Under the pieces are notes generated by a model. It saw nothing but the letters and a program-made list of their open reading frames with translations, made no database searches and was not told where the DNA came from. Made by a program: the position numbers and the translations under genes. From IMG/VR virus record IMGVR_UViG_3300025127_000025, positions 1 through 64,000 of that record: DNA of 64,000 nucleotides. One strand, 5' to 3'. Shown piece after piece: positions 1-9,800 of this stretch (position 1 is the first letter of the stretch; each line of letters begins with the position of its first letter). The DNA is from a virus.

Positions 1-4
1 ACTG

Positions 5-883
5 ATGGCAGGGGGTGGGGGCGGTGCCCAAGTTTATCTCACTCCCGATAGACCAGTTACTCCAGAAGATGCTGGCATGTCTGCTGTGGACCAGTATTTG
101 TCTGGTAGAAGATTTATCGCACCTGATAGAGCCCCTAATACTACTTTCCTCCCTAAAGCAAGAGAAAATATCGCTGATACTGCAAGTCGATTTGCCCGTA
201 CGGCAGGTAAATATGGCGGTCTTGCAGCAGCACTTGGTGGGGGTTTGAAAAATCTCTATGACCAAACTGCATCAGGTGAGCCACTAAGTGCGACTAGTTT
301 AGGCACTGGTGCTTTGGCTGGCTATCAATTCGCCAGACCATTAGCGACAAGAGCAGGTGCACAATTAGGCACAAGGGTTGGGGTAAGACAGGCGGAAAAT
401 CTACGAAAGCCTTTGACTGAATCCCAAGCAGCAGAGCCGTTTGCGATGCCTGAGCAAACTGATATGGGAATGTTTGATGTTCAGCCTCCTGCTAGTGCTA
501 ATTACTATCAAGGTAGATTAGCACAACCATTCAACATTCCTCAAGGGACTGACATGAGTATGTTTGCCTCACCAAAACCACCTACACAAATTCCCAGTAT
601 GCCCTATCAAGATTTTCAAAATCAAATTGGTATAAGACCCAACATGACATTACCACCTACTCAATCACCACAAATCGGCACTCAACCTGCAACACCTCCG
701 GATATGTCAAGTAATTTGCAGTCTTCACCTGCTTTCACTAGTGCTACTGATGCAGCCATGGAACAGATGAAGGAACAGCAGAAGGCAGCGAAAGAAAAGA
801 AGGAAGAGCAACAGGATACATTCAACGAGCAACTCAAACAGAGAATGATGGGACAACAAGACGAACAATCAACGGGGGCTTGA
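5..883 (+). CDS. Unknown Gly/Pro/Gln-rich protein upstream of terminase
   Basis: A 292-residue protein of unknown function. The ATG follows ACTG, so the window opens with TGATG, the stop/start overlap used elsewhere in this genome; the preceding gene probably ends at base 5. The N-terminus is Gly-rich and residues ~60-130 are Ala/Gly-rich and may be helical or membrane-seeking. Residues ~143-195 carry a two-copy motif, PF-x-(M/I)-P-x2-TDM-x-MF, separated by about 33 residues. The middle is Pro/Gln-rich and the last ~45 residues are Lys/Glu/Gln-rich and probably coiled coil. The gene ends one base before the terminase start, so it belongs to the virion operon. A structural or ejected internal protein is possible, but that is only inference from position and composition. 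Confidence 0.7.
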   Translation: MAGGGGGAQVYLTPDRPVTPEDAGMSAVDQYLSGRRFIAPDRAPNTTFLPKARENIADTASRFARTAGKYGGLAAALGGGLKNLYDQTASGEPLSATSLGTGALAGYQFARPLATRAGAQLGTRVGVRQAENLRKPLTESQAAEPFAMPEQTDMGMFDVQPPASANYYQGRLAQPFNIPQGTDMSMFASPKPPTQIPSMPYQDFQNQIGIRPNMTLPPTQSPQIGTQPATPPDMSSNLQSSPAFTSATDAAMEQMKEQQKAAKEKKEEQQDTFNEQLKQRMMGQQDEQSTGA

Positions 884-884
884 G

Positions 885-2366
885 ATGGCCTCCAGTGAGG
901 AGAACATGGAGGAGTTCATCCTCAACATGGACAGGGAGATGTCGAAAAAATCGTTCGAGTACTTCTTCACCGAAATGCTTGAGTTTCTATACAACGACCA
1001 TCACGTATCTTGGCACGATGGCTTAGCGAATCACCAGTACTACTGCGTCAAGGCGTCTCGTGACCACGGCAAGTCCGTATTCTTCATGTCGTACGCTCTT
1101 TGGCTAGCGGCTTTCAAGCCAAACACCCACATCATGATATTCTCACATTCGCTTGAGCAGACCCTTGAGCACATGCGCTTCATCAGGAACCTCGTTGAGG
1201 GCACACCTATACTGAGGCACTTGAAGGACGACAGCGACAGGTGGGCAAAGTCCTACTTCAACTTCACAAACGGCTCGCGTCTGATGGCGAAGTCAGTTGG
1301 TGGTGCTACCCGTGGTTTCCACCCTGACATAGTTGTCTGTGACGATATTCTCTGGGGCACGACATCCACTGAGTTGGCCAAGACCGCTGACTGGTTCTAC
1401 GGTGTCCTGCTCCCTGTCCTCCACCACAGCAGCAAACTGATGATGGTCGGTACACCATTCTCCTACAACGACCTCTATGCCGAGTTGGAGCAGAAGGAGA
1501 CCTTCAGGGTAGAGACATTCCCGGCGATAGACGAGAAGGGAAACGCACTCTGGCCCGACCGCTGGAACTTGGAGGCACTTAACGAGAGGAGGCTCTCAAT
1601 GCCCGCTATACAGTTCAGCCGTGAGTATCTGTGTGAGCCAATTCATGATGTAGCGAGTATGTTTCCGATGGATATGCTTGAGAAGGCCAAGGACACTAAC
1701 CTCGTCTTGCTCGACAGGGCTGAGACGTTCTACAATGACGAGGGTGAGGCCGATGGCGTCTTCGGCCACCACTTCATTGGCCATGACCCCGCTATCGCAT
1801 CCGACAAGAACGCTGACTTCACCGCTATGACTGTGATGAGGATAAAACCAGACGAGGAGTTGAAGGAGATAGTGCATGTCGTTCATGAGAGAGGCATGTC
1901 CTCCATGGCGCAGAAGCGCATGATGGTATTGCTCAATAACAAATTCAAACCTGATTTGATAGAACTTGAGGGCAACAACTTCCAGAGAATGCTTGAGCAG
2001 GAAATGAGGGAACTGGCCTCCGACATGCCAATCAGGGTATTCATGACCACGCGTACAAAGAAAGAGTCGCTGTTCATGTCACTTCTCCTTGCGTTTGAAC
2101 AGGGGCAAATCAAATTACCATATGGTGACGAGAGAAGCAGGAACTACACCAATGAGGTCATGCAGCAGTTGAATCGTTTCGGTATGCAGAAGAATGGCAA
2201 GTTGGAAAGTGTGGGAGTGCATGATGACTTAGCCATGAGTATAGCGCTTGCTAACTGGGCTTCGAAAGAGTTCAGAGGCTCAGTAATGCTCCTTGATGAT
2301 TATATGCCGGGTTTCGACAACTGGTTCAGAGGAGGGCAGAAAACGCCCTCGTGGATGGTGCCGTAG
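885..2366 (+). CDS. Terminase large subunit (TerL), ATPase plus nuclease
   Basis: The DNA-packaging motor that drives genome translocation into the prohead and cuts concatemers. The N-terminal ATPase half has a TerL-type Walker A with ASRDHGKS at residues 57-64 and a Walker B at 147-154 ending in CDD, followed by a coupling motif near MMVGTPF. The C-terminal RNase H-like nuclease half begins at GHDPA (299-303, D301 probably metal-binding), has an acidic ELEG patch, and ends with HDDLAMSIA around 446-454, the usual third acidic motif. At 493 residues it is full length and uninterrupted. It is followed by a 22-codon frame and the LAGLIDADG-domain gene, then the portal, the usual packaging order. 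No separate small terminase was recognised in the window. Confidence 0.95.
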   Translation: MASSEENMEEFILNMDREMSKKSFEYFFTEMLEFLYNDHHVSWHDGLANHQYYCVKASRDHGKSVFFMSYALWLAAFKPNTHIMIFSHSLEQTLEHMRFIRNLVEGTPILRHLKDDSDRWAKSYFNFTNGSRLMAKSVGGATRGFHPDIVVCDDILWGTTSTELAKTADWFYGVLLPVLHHSSKLMMVGTPFSYNDLYAELEQKETFRVETFPAIDEKGNALWPDRWNLEALNERRLSMPAIQFSREYLCEPIHDVASMFPMDMLEKAKDTNLVLLDRAETFYNDEGEADGVFGHHFIGHDPAIASDKNADFTAMTVMRIKPDEELKEIVHVVHERGMSSMAQKRMMVLLNNKFKPDLIELEGNNFQRMLEQEMRELASDMPIRVFMTTRTKKESLFMSLLLAFEQGQIKLPYGDERSRNYTNEVMQQLNRFGMQKNGKLESVGVHDDLAMSIALANWASKEFRGSVMLLDDYMPGFDNWFRGGQKTPSWMVP

Positions 2367-2435
2367 ATGAAGAAGAAAGACAATAACACAACATATGTGA
2401 AGGACGGGAATGAGAATAGGACGTTTTGGGTATGA
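2367..2435 (+). CDS. Candidate 22-aa micro-protein between TerL and LAGLIDADG gene
   Basis: An open frame of 22 codons starts directly after the terminase stop (TAG-ATG) and its TGA overlaps the ATG of the next gene as ATGA at 2432. The product begins MKKKDNNTTY and is basic and Asn/Thr-rich. The exact fit between two genes and the stop/start overlap typical of this genome are the only support. It may be a translated leader coupling terminase to the next gene rather than a functional protein. Confidence 0.4.
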   Translation: MKKKDNNTTYVKDGNENRTFWV

Positions 2436-3568
2436 GCACATTTTCAGTCAGCGGTGATGGGTGGTTCGAGGATAACCTCGGCGTCAGCGCTACTGAGATT
2501 GTATCAAGGCTGAGAAAGGCAAGAAGACACAACAAGGATGAGAAGCATGACATCGATGCTCTGATTCAGGATGTCAGGATGCTCAAGGCAATGGAAGTCG
2601 AGATGACTCTGAATTCAGTTGACTGGGCCAATGATTACCTCAATGAGATAAGAAACTTCGACCTGTCTGATAAGAGCCTCAAGTCACTCAGAAAGTTCTA
2701 CGACAGCCGTAAAGTGGGTTTGGTCAAAGCATGCCTCATGTGGAGAAACGCAGATGAGACTCTCAAGATGCTGAATGAGCACGAGGAGGTCTGGGGCGAT
2801 GAAGAGCGGAAGACTTGGGTAGATGCGATGAGTATGAAGAAGGACGCTCGCAAGATGTGGAAATCCACACTCTCGCAGATGGACAGACTTACTGGTAAAG
2901 AGCAAGAGACAATTAGTAAATGTGTCAATCTACTCAAAATGAATGGACCCATGAGTGCTAGGGCCCTCTTCGAATCTGATAAGATTGAGAAGATGCCGGG
3001 GTTAACCGCCAACAAACTCTCCAAACTTTTGTCTTTGTATGGAGAGGAGGTTGACATTGTCAGTGGTGCACAAAGGGGCACCTTCGTCAAGATGGACAAA
3101 CATGGACTCGTTCTCAAAGACCCGTATGCTTACGCTGCTGGTTTTCTTGACGCTGATGGTTATATTACTATAACAAAGAGAGGCGAGCCAAGAGCAGGTT
3201 TCATCGCCACTGGTACAAGAGGCAGACTACATTGCGAGGAACTTAGGAAAGTCTTGGATTGTGGTGTTTTACAACTTGACCAGAAAGTGTACAAAGACAG
3301 TCAAAGAAGCCAACACAGATTACAGTTCTACTCCAAGGGGGATATCAAAAAATTGCTTGACAAGATTATGCCTCATCTTCAGATGAAGAAAACTCAGGCA
3401 AAAGCAGTGCTTGCCTTTATTGAAGAACCAGACTCTATGAGGAAGGAAGAACTCAAAAGAGTAGTTAGGTACTCGAACTGGAGCGACGACAAGGCAAAGA
3501 GCCAGACCCTTCTCGCAGAGTGGGGCGTGAGCGCCGACGACGTCGCTAAATGGCAGGAGGGATTGTAA
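2432..3568 (+). CDS. LAGLIDADG-domain protein between terminase and portal
   Basis: A 378-residue protein. I start it at ATG 2432, which overlaps the previous stop; a TTG at 2426 is in frame but less likely. Residues 1-165 are helical and charged and not recognised. Residues ~170-225 resemble a winged helix. Residues ~232-335 form a LAGLIDADG homing-endonuclease-like domain with the helix AAGFLDADGY at 235-244 (acidic D242). A single LAGLIDADG helix usually means a homodimer. The last ~40 residues look like a continuation of the flanking protein. The LAGLIDADG section uses more A/T-ending codons than its flanks, suggesting insertion into an older gene. No splicing motifs are present and the terminase is intact, so it is not acting as an intein or intron ORF. 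Its place suggests a packaging or cutting role, by analogy with HNH genes next to TerL in other phages. Confidence 0.75.
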   Translation: MSTFSVSGDGWFEDNLGVSATEIVSRLRKARRHNKDEKHDIDALIQDVRMLKAMEVEMTLNSVDWANDYLNEIRNFDLSDKSLKSLRKFYDSRKVGLVKACLMWRNADETLKMLNEHEEVWGDEERKTWVDAMSMKKDARKMWKSTLSQMDRLTGKEQETISKCVNLLKMNGPMSARALFESDKIEKMPGLTANKLSKLLSLYGEEVDIVSGAQRGTFVKMDKHGLVLKDPYAYAAGFLDADGYITITKRGEPRAGFIATGTRGRLHCEELRKVLDCGVLQLDQKVYKDSQRSQHRLQFYSKGDIKKLLDKIMPHLQMKKTQAKAVLAFIEEPDSMRKEELKRVVRYSNWSDDKAKSQTLLAEWGVSADDVAKWQEGL

Positions 3569-5355
3569 TGGTTGATGAAGCAGAGAGGGGACCAGTGGGC
3601 CGATTTATAGATGCAATAAGGAATCCATTCAGAATCCGTTCTACCCCTCAACCTCAGATGCCTCTCTATACGACTGGTATACAAGAGCCGGTTTTGGCTC
3701 AAGGGATAACTATACCCGCGCTTTACGCAGTTTCTCATGAGAATCTTATTCTTAGAACTGTTATCTCAAAATTACAACAAGAGATTTTCAGGAGAGGTTA
3801 CTACTGGGAAAAGAAGTTTCAGAAGAAATGTGTCGAATGTGATGAAGAGTTTCAATTCAATGTGGATGTCTGTGATGTCTGTGGTGGCGAGGTGAGGGGT
3901 CCTGACCCCCATCAGACCACTTACGCCAAATGGCTGCTGAAGGGGGAGAATCAGATGGAGCAGAGTTTCCTCCAAGTTATGTTTGAGATAGAGAAGGACC
4001 TCAATGTGGTTGACGATGCTTTCTTGATATTAGTCAAAGATTACTTTATTGACCCAGACACAGGAGAGATACAACACTACAGAATCAAGGAGGTTATTCG
4101 TGGTGACCCTATCTTCATGAGAATCATATCCGACAAGAGGGGAGTCAGGGGTGGTAGATACAAAGTATGCCCAATCCACAGAGACCAAGTTGCTTATCCC
4201 GGTCAAGAGGAGAAGTGCACTATATGCGGCAACCAAATGCAGGACGCACACTATGCTAACATGGCTGGTAGTGGAAAGACCCAGTACTACCTAGAAGGAG
4301 AGGTCATACACATTAGCAAGTATGCACCTAGCAAACTGTATGGAAGGAGCCCAGTCAATACCATGTGGAGGCAGGCAATGACCCTCACAGCGATGGACAA
4401 TTACATGTATACTGCATACCAGAAAAGAAGGACTCCAAAAGGTATCATATCTGTTACCACTGACAACCTAGAGTCGATGAAGTCCTTCTGGAAGGCAGTT
4501 GACGAGAAGATGGAGAGAGACCCGCATTACATACCAAAAGTCGGTATTGAGAGTCAGACCGGTAGAGGAGGAGTAAACTGGGTCAAGTTCATGGATACTC
4601 TTGAAGAGATGCAGTATACTGCTGTAAGAGATGAAATGAGAAACAGGATTGCGGCGTTCTATGGAGTTAGTAGTATTTTCATGATAGACAGCGGCAAGAG
4701 TGGTGGCCTTGGTAATGAGGGCATGCAGATTCTAGTCACAAACAGAGCAGTAGAGTTCGGTCAGAAGGTGTATACAGACATACTATTCCCAAGAATGTTA
4801 CGACAGATGGGTGTTACAGATTGGAAGATTACACTATATCCAAATGAAGAAGAGGATGAGATTACTAGACTCAGAAGAGATGAGATGGAAGTCAATCTCG
4901 CTCAGAGAATGCAGATGCTAGGATACAAACCCGAACTATTAGAGGAAGGAGACAGGGATATCAGGTTCTCCTACAGGAAACTACCACCTGAGGAAGCGAT
5001 GCCACCGGGTATGCCACCGGGTATGCCACCGGGTATGCCACCGGGTATGCCACCCATGGGTGCGATGGGCATGCCACCCGGTCAGGCACCTCCGATGATG
5101 GGGGGACCTATAGGGGCAACCGGTCTGAATAGACAGGTCCCACCTAATATGCTCAGACAAGTGATGCCTCCCTCACAACCCGGAGGAGAGGGAGTTGGCA
5201 TTAGGAGCCCTAGAGGTCCTGCTGCACCTGCACGTAGGTCGACCCCCGGTTCAGGCTCACCAATATCTTCAGTTCAACAACGGGGCGCGCAGCCCTCGCA
5301 ACAGGAGCAAAATAGTCGTGCTTTAATGAATGCGAGACGGTTTCGGGGTGCATAA
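3568..5355 (+). CDS. Portal protein with two zinc-ribbon-like insertions
   Basis: The dodecameric portal through which DNA enters and leaves the capsid. I start it at ATG 3568, seven bases after GGAGG and overlapping the previous TAA (TAATG); an upstream in-frame ATG at 3550 lies inside the previous gene. The 595-residue product has typical portal sequence such as NTMWRQAMTLTAMDNY and a C-terminal crown helix, followed by a low-complexity Pro/Gly/Met tail with four perfect PPGM-type repeats. Unusually, it carries two potential zinc sites: C88, C91, C102, C105 and C201, H204, C217, C220. Both lie in the N-terminal half, probably in the wing. The order terminase, LAGLIDADG protein, portal supports the call. 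Confidence 0.88.
   Translation: MVDEAERGPVGRFIDAIRNPFRIRSTPQPQMPLYTTGIQEPVLAQGITIPALYAVSHENLILRTVISKLQQEIFRRGYYWEKKFQKKCVECDEEFQFNVDVCDVCGGEVRGPDPHQTTYAKWLLKGENQMEQSFLQVMFEIEKDLNVVDDAFLILVKDYFIDPDTGEIQHYRIKEVIRGDPIFMRIISDKRGVRGGRYKVCPIHRDQVAYPGQEEKCTICGNQMQDAHYANMAGSGKTQYYLEGEVIHISKYAPSKLYGRSPVNTMWRQAMTLTAMDNYMYTAYQKRRTPKGIISVTTDNLESMKSFWKAVDEKMERDPHYIPKVGIESQTGRGGVNWVKFMDTLEEMQYTAVRDEMRNRIAAFYGVSSIFMIDSGKSGGLGNEGMQILVTNRAVEFGQKVYTDILFPRMLRQMGVTDWKITLYPNEEEDEITRLRRDEMEVNLAQRMQMLGYKPELLEEGDRDIRFSYRKLPPEEAMPPGMPPGMPPGMPPGMPPMGAMGMPPGQAPPMMGGPIGATGLNRQVPPNMLRQVMPPSQPGGEGVGIRSPRGPAAPARRSTPGSGSPISSVQQRGAQPSQQEQNSRALMNARRFRGA
4999..5055 (+). repeat. 12-bp tandem repeat in portal C-terminus
   Basis: Four perfect copies of ATGCCACCGGGT run from 4999 to 5046, followed by a partial copy ATGCCACCC. 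They encode repeated Met-Pro-Pro-Gly in the flexible portal tail. Unit length is a multiple of three, so copy number can vary without breaking the frame. Confidence 0.95.
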
Positions 5356-5393
5356 TTAAAAGTCGTGACGTTTACGAGCGGGGCGAGATTACC

Positions 5394-5759
5394 ATGGACT
5401 TAGTCAAGATGCACCCTATGGCAAGAAAAATGAACGTACATAATGAGGCCTTTGCCAAGGCCATAGAAGCGGGGGAACCAGAGGCAGCAAGAATGCACCT
5501 TTCTGAAATAAAGAAACTCAGTTCCTACCTAGAGGAGGACCTTGTATACGCAATCAAAAAAGCAGAGGAGGCTGCATCTGACCCTCTGACTGTCTATGCT
5601 AATGCTGTACCAACTGCCTCTTTCAATGAAACAGGCTCTAACTTTGACCCATCACAGAGGGATGTACAACTACCCGGAACAATATTCGCCGCTCGCAACA
5701 ACTCTAACATGATGAAGGCTAGAAGCACATTTGGAAGATACGTCGGACCCGGTGAGTGA
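5394..5759 (+). CDS. Small helical protein of unknown function, head module
   Basis: A 121-residue protein beginning MDLVKMHPMA. It is predominantly helical and charged in residues 1-65 (with KAIEAGEPEAARMHLSEIKK) and less structured in its C-terminal half. It follows the portal by 38 bases and its TGA overlaps a GTG of the next gene as GTGA. No family is recognised. Its position between portal and protease fits a minor capsid or assembly factor. Confidence 0.75.
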   Translation: MDLVKMHPMARKMNVHNEAFAKAIEAGEPEAARMHLSEIKKLSSYLEEDLVYAIKKAEEAASDPLTVYANAVPTASFNETGSNFDPSQRDVQLPGTIFAARNNSNMMKARSTFGRYVGPGE

Positions 5760-5764
5760 AACTG

Positions 5765-6106
5765 ATGGAAGAAAACGGCGCCGAGAAACTAATGAACACT
5801 CTCATCTCAAAGATGGAGAGCATGGATAATGACGTTCAGGTTCTAAAGGCAGAGAACGCCGCTATGAGGAGATTGATTAACTCTCCAGAGGCATTATTCA
5901 GAAAAGCAGGTTTTGTCTCGGCTAGAACCCCACTTAGTGAGGATGTCGACTATGACCCACTACGTGGTGACTTACCAGTTAACAGCGCCAATGCAATCAT
6001 TAAATCAGATAGCCAAGACTTCACTAACGAAGAGATTCACAACTTAACTTGGTCAGAAATCCATGAGATGGCTGAGCAAACCAGAGAAGTAAAGGAGTTG
6101 TATTGA
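5765..6106 (+). CDS. Small coiled-coil protein with scaffold-like C-terminal motif
   Basis: A 113-residue protein from ATG 5765, nine bases after GGTGA; an in-frame GTG at 5756 overlapping the previous stop would add three residues. Residues ~1-45 are heptad-like and probably coiled coil. The C-terminus contains NLTWSEIHEMAEQ, closely matching MSWSEVHNLANR at the extreme C-terminus of the protease/scaffold protein (around 13433-13480). Coiled coil plus this shared tail suggests a mini-scaffold or a scaffold partner. That role is inference; the similarity is visible directly. The gene ends one base before the next ATG. Confidence 0.75.
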   Translation: MEENGAEKLMNTLISKMESMDNDVQVLKAENAAMRRLINSPEALFRKAGFVSARTPLSEDVDYDPLRGDLPVNSANAIIKSDSQDFTNEEIHNLTWSEIHEMAEQTREVKELY

Positions 6107-6107
6107 G

Positions 6108-6698
6108 ATGAGACCCATACCAAGCCCAGCCTCCAATGAGGCATTTAACCTGCTAAAGAGAGCCCAAAGCCTACTTGAGAAGGCTGAGAAACTTGACATG
6201 GTCGAGCATGAGGGTAAGAAAGTTCCATCATTCGCAGCAGATGGCAAGGGTGCTAAGGATGAAACTAAGAAAGGCAGTGGCAAATGCCCATCCTGTGGTG
6301 GTAAAATGGACATGGAGAAGGGCATGTGCATGAAGATGGGTTGCATGGGCAAGGCATCGGTTGATATGAAGAAAGGCAGTGGCAAATGCCCATCCTGTGG
6401 TGAGAAGTTGGAAAAGGGCATGTGTAAGATGGGTTGCATGGGTAAGACGGCGGTCGATATGAAGAAAGGCTCACAACACAAGATACAGACCTTCAACACA
6501 AAACCTGAGTCAACTCAATTTATGATTGAGACCGGTGGCAACACATACCATCAACAATACAGCACCAACAACAGTCTACTAGATTCAGAAGACGTTGCTA
6601 ACAAAGGCGCATCTTCATCCACTGTAAACCTAGAGTCTTTGAATAGAAACCAGAATCCACATGATACCCCTGCACCCGGTCACCTGACAGAGGGATAA
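6108..6698 (+). CDS. Protein with duplicated Cys-rich zinc-ribbon-like unit
   Basis: A 196-residue protein in the head module. The first ~45 residues include a helix (LLKRAQSLLEKAEKL). Residues ~54-122 hold two tandem copies of a unit KKGSGKCPSCGxK followed by KGMCxxMGCMGK, giving eight cysteines that could form two zinc knuckles or ribbons. The duplication is visible as a near-perfect 34-bp direct repeat at the DNA level. The remaining ~75 residues are Asn/Ser/Thr-rich and probably extended. The start ATG is one base after the previous stop. Function unknown; a structural or DNA/protein-contact role in the head is plausible. Confidence 0.75.
   Translation: MRPIPSPASNEAFNLLKRAQSLLEKAEKLDMVEHEGKKVPSFAADGKGAKDETKKGSGKCPSCGGKMDMEKGMCMKMGCMGKASVDMKKGSGKCPSCGEKLEKGMCKMGCMGKTAVDMKKGSQHKIQTFNTKPESTQFMIETGGNTYHQQYSTNNSLLDSEDVANKGASSSTVNLESLNRNQNPHDTPAPGHLTEG
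6267..6402 (+). repeat. 34-bp direct repeat encoding duplicated Cys unit
   Basis: The 34-bp sequence beginning AAGAAAGGCAGTGGC occurs at 6267-6300 and again at 6369-6402, 102 bp apart and in the same reading frame. It marks an in-frame tandem duplication of a zinc-ribbon-like segment. Confidence 0.9.
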
Positions 6699-6700
6699 AC

Positions 6701-6847
6701 ATGGGCAAGATAGCAGTAATCAAGGCACCAGCCGTAATGAGTCCTTGCGCAAGGTGTGGTGCAAATGCATACGAAGGTTGTAAACTACCCGGCCATGATG
6801 GGATGAGTTTAAGCCAATGCGCACAATATGCACCGGCAATGAGGTGA
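6701..6847 (+). CDS. 48-aa zinc-ribbon-like micro-protein
   Basis: An open frame of 48 codons beginning MGKIAVIKAP two bases after the previous gene. It has CxxC at residues 16-19 and further cysteines at 27 and 40, a plausible four-cysteine zinc site. It fills the only space between two definite genes, which supports it being real. Function unknown. Confidence 0.65.
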   Translation: MGKIAVIKAPAVMSPCARCGANAYEGCKLPGHDGMSLSQCAQYAPAMR

Positions 6848-6859
6848 GAAGGTGATTAA

Positions 6860-9800
6860 GTGCGTGAGGATGGTCTAGAAGTTCTTGAAAGGAACAGAAT
6901 AGACCTCCTTAAGTCAATAACACTTGGATATGATTACGAGGAAGAAGCAGGTCATTACCTCCTCTCTGTTGACAACATCATACGTTCAGGTATAGACTAT
7001 GAGGCCACGAACGACGATTTACTCTGTTTAAAGGCTGCCACTGATATCCTAAAACAAAGGCTATCACCAAACGAATTAATTCAGATGCTTGAGGGCGATG
7101 AGCGTAGATTCGCTAGCCTGCCAGAGGTTAGGCAGGCAGAGCAGAGTAGAAGAAAAAAAAGAGAATTTGACCTTGGGGAAAGGAATCTCTCTAGGCTTCT
7201 ATCTCAGTATGTGACCAGTCACCCCTATGCGATACCTGAGGTTGATGAAAGTGGACAAGTAATAGGGATGAAGGACAGAATAACCGGTAATCACGACATT
7301 GGTATGGCGCATGGTGAATGGCCCGGTGCCAGACCTGACGCTGAAGAAAACTATCCTGTTCATCATCCATTTCACGAGGATGTTCACCCTTTAAGAATGA
7401 AGAACGTCGTTACCGGTAGGCCCACCTATGAGTCTATGCTCTTTGAGAAGTACTTTGGCCACGATAGTACACCTTGGTGGAAAGACGACTTTCATGAGAA
7501 AATGGCAGAGGCTCCTGAGAAAGAGGAGATTTTTGCCAATCAAGCCATGAGAGCCGAGGACGCTCACGAGAAGCATCACAGGAAAATAGGCTCTCCGATT
7601 TACGATAGCGTCGATAGACGTGAAGGTGAGAGAGCCTTCTCCTTCTTTGGTGGTCCGAAGTCAAAAGACGCAGATAGCCCGTACGACCACATGGAGACTA
7701 CCCGTATGCTTGACTTTGACAGATGGACAAAAGAGGAGGGTACTGATATGACTGCTCTTGAGGAAAAATTCTCTGGACTATCGGAAGAAAACAAGGAGAG
7801 AGCGATGCAGATGCAGCACTTCAAAGACAGGATGGACAAGATGTCAAGAGGTGGCACTGTCACTACGACTGTCAAACCTACTGAGGGTTTATCCGAGCAA
7901 GAGGCGGCTGACCTCAGGACTCAGAATCCAGAGGCCGCTGAGCCATATAGCATGAAACACAGCCACTCCATGGGTTGGAACACTCTGATGAAAGGCTTGT
8001 ACTTCTTAAAGCCAGAAGACCGAACTAGGATACTCCAACATCTCGATGAACACGGGAGCGATGACCCTGAACGTCAATTAGTCAAGTTGTCCGATGGTAA
8101 GGAGTTCCCTATGACTAGACTCAAGAAGAACCTAGAGATGAACGCTGGGGCTGAGTACCACTGGTTCAGCAGGAATCAAAAGTCAGGACCCGCTAATGTG
8201 CCAAAGACCATAGAATCCGAAGATGATTCAAAATTCAAAGGCACTGAGGGTGGTATGGCAACTGCTCTGAGAGAGGCAAAACTCCACGATAAGTTATTGC
8301 AGTCACTAAACTCAGTGCTCAATAAAAACGCAGAAGACCCTGATGAGATTACACAGTTGAGTGAATTGTTCGCCCATGATGATGTAAACCACGATTATGT
8401 CAAAGCACATTTGGAGACGAGTGATTCTCCAGCAGAGGGATTTCTGTCTCATGCTAACAGGTCAAATCAGGCGCAACTATCCAGAGACGGATTTCTGAGT
8501 CTCGCCGGGTACGACAGTGAACTGAATGAACTAAATGAACATCCGACTATCCCCGGTGAGTTATATGAAGGGCCTCTATTGCCCAAGGATGACGTTGAAA
8601 AAGCACTGAAGCGATATGACGCAAGTGTCTCTCTGGGTATGCAGTCCAAGAATATCAAGAATGCAAAGGGATTCCTAAGGTCGGGCCATGCGCCACCTAG
8701 AGCATCCGACTTACCAGATGGTCATGATGACCATTACATCTTCATGGATGGTAAGAGAAGGGGTTTGAGTCACTTGATGACCAAGTACTTCGGTGATAGG
8801 GGCGGTCTTGGTAAGGACCCAGCAACGTACAACGAGTTCCTCTCTAAGTACCTCACATTCGCAGGCTCTGATAAATCCATTCTCAGTAACGACAACGTCG
8901 GTGCATACGGAGGTCTGCTAATCAGCCCCCTTATGTCTGAGCAATCAACTCCCCTAACACCTGCACAGATATCGACTAGACACGGTGTTTCAAAAAGAAC
9001 TGTCGGTAAACGCGGTAAAAGCAGAAGCGCTCATAACAACTACACGGATGACTTGACGACTTACTTCCCAGAACTCATGGCGAGCCTCCATGATGAGTTA
9101 CCCACTGAGGACACTCATTTTCAAGACAGGAAGTTCAATAGAGAGACTGCGGCAGACTTCCAACAAAGCCACCCCTTTGCTGGTGTAGGTTCCACAAGGG
9201 GCGATGCCTCATTAATGAACAGGGGAGCAGCCGCTCATAGATTGGATTACGCTCTTAACAGGAGCAGAAACAACCCTGCTAATCCCTCAAACACGCTTGT
9301 GAACACTCATGAAGATTTACTTAATAATCCAGATTTAGGACCAAGGCCTGACCGTCATACTGATTATCTTGCGTTAGTTGGTGAAAAGAAAAATATTGAA
9401 GAAACTCAAAAATTTAGGAACATCCTAAGCGAGATGCTGGAAGTAGAGGCCCGTATCAGCCAAATCGAATCTGGTGAGATACCCACAAGGAACAGACAAG
9501 CGGAATTGAGGATTCTCAGGGGTGACATGGAACGACTTAGAGCCGCTCAAGAAAATATAGAGATGAGTCAACTTTCCGGTGGCAGTAGTGGAGGTGCACT
9601 GTTTGATAGAAATGCCAGAGATTTCTCCGAAAAACTGGAGGCTGACTTAATGGCAAAAGCAGCATACGCTAGAACTAAGTTACTACCACAGATACTCAAG
9701 GAGAACCCTGATGCCTTCAACACTGACGACCCTGTCACTGCGATGGCTAACATCATGCGCTTGGCTTATGACGCTAGTCGTGGTTTAATGGTGGACGGTG

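Noticed and set aside
2432-3568. Possible intein or intron-borne homing endonuclease in terminase
   Set aside because: The terminase is a full uninterrupted frame with all motifs, no splicing blocks are seen, and the LAGLIDADG domain is inside its own separate gene.
4999-5055. Short tandem repeats as a CRISPR-like array
   Set aside because: The 12-bp units are contiguous, without spacers, and encode a Met-Pro-Pro-Gly repeat in the portal tail.
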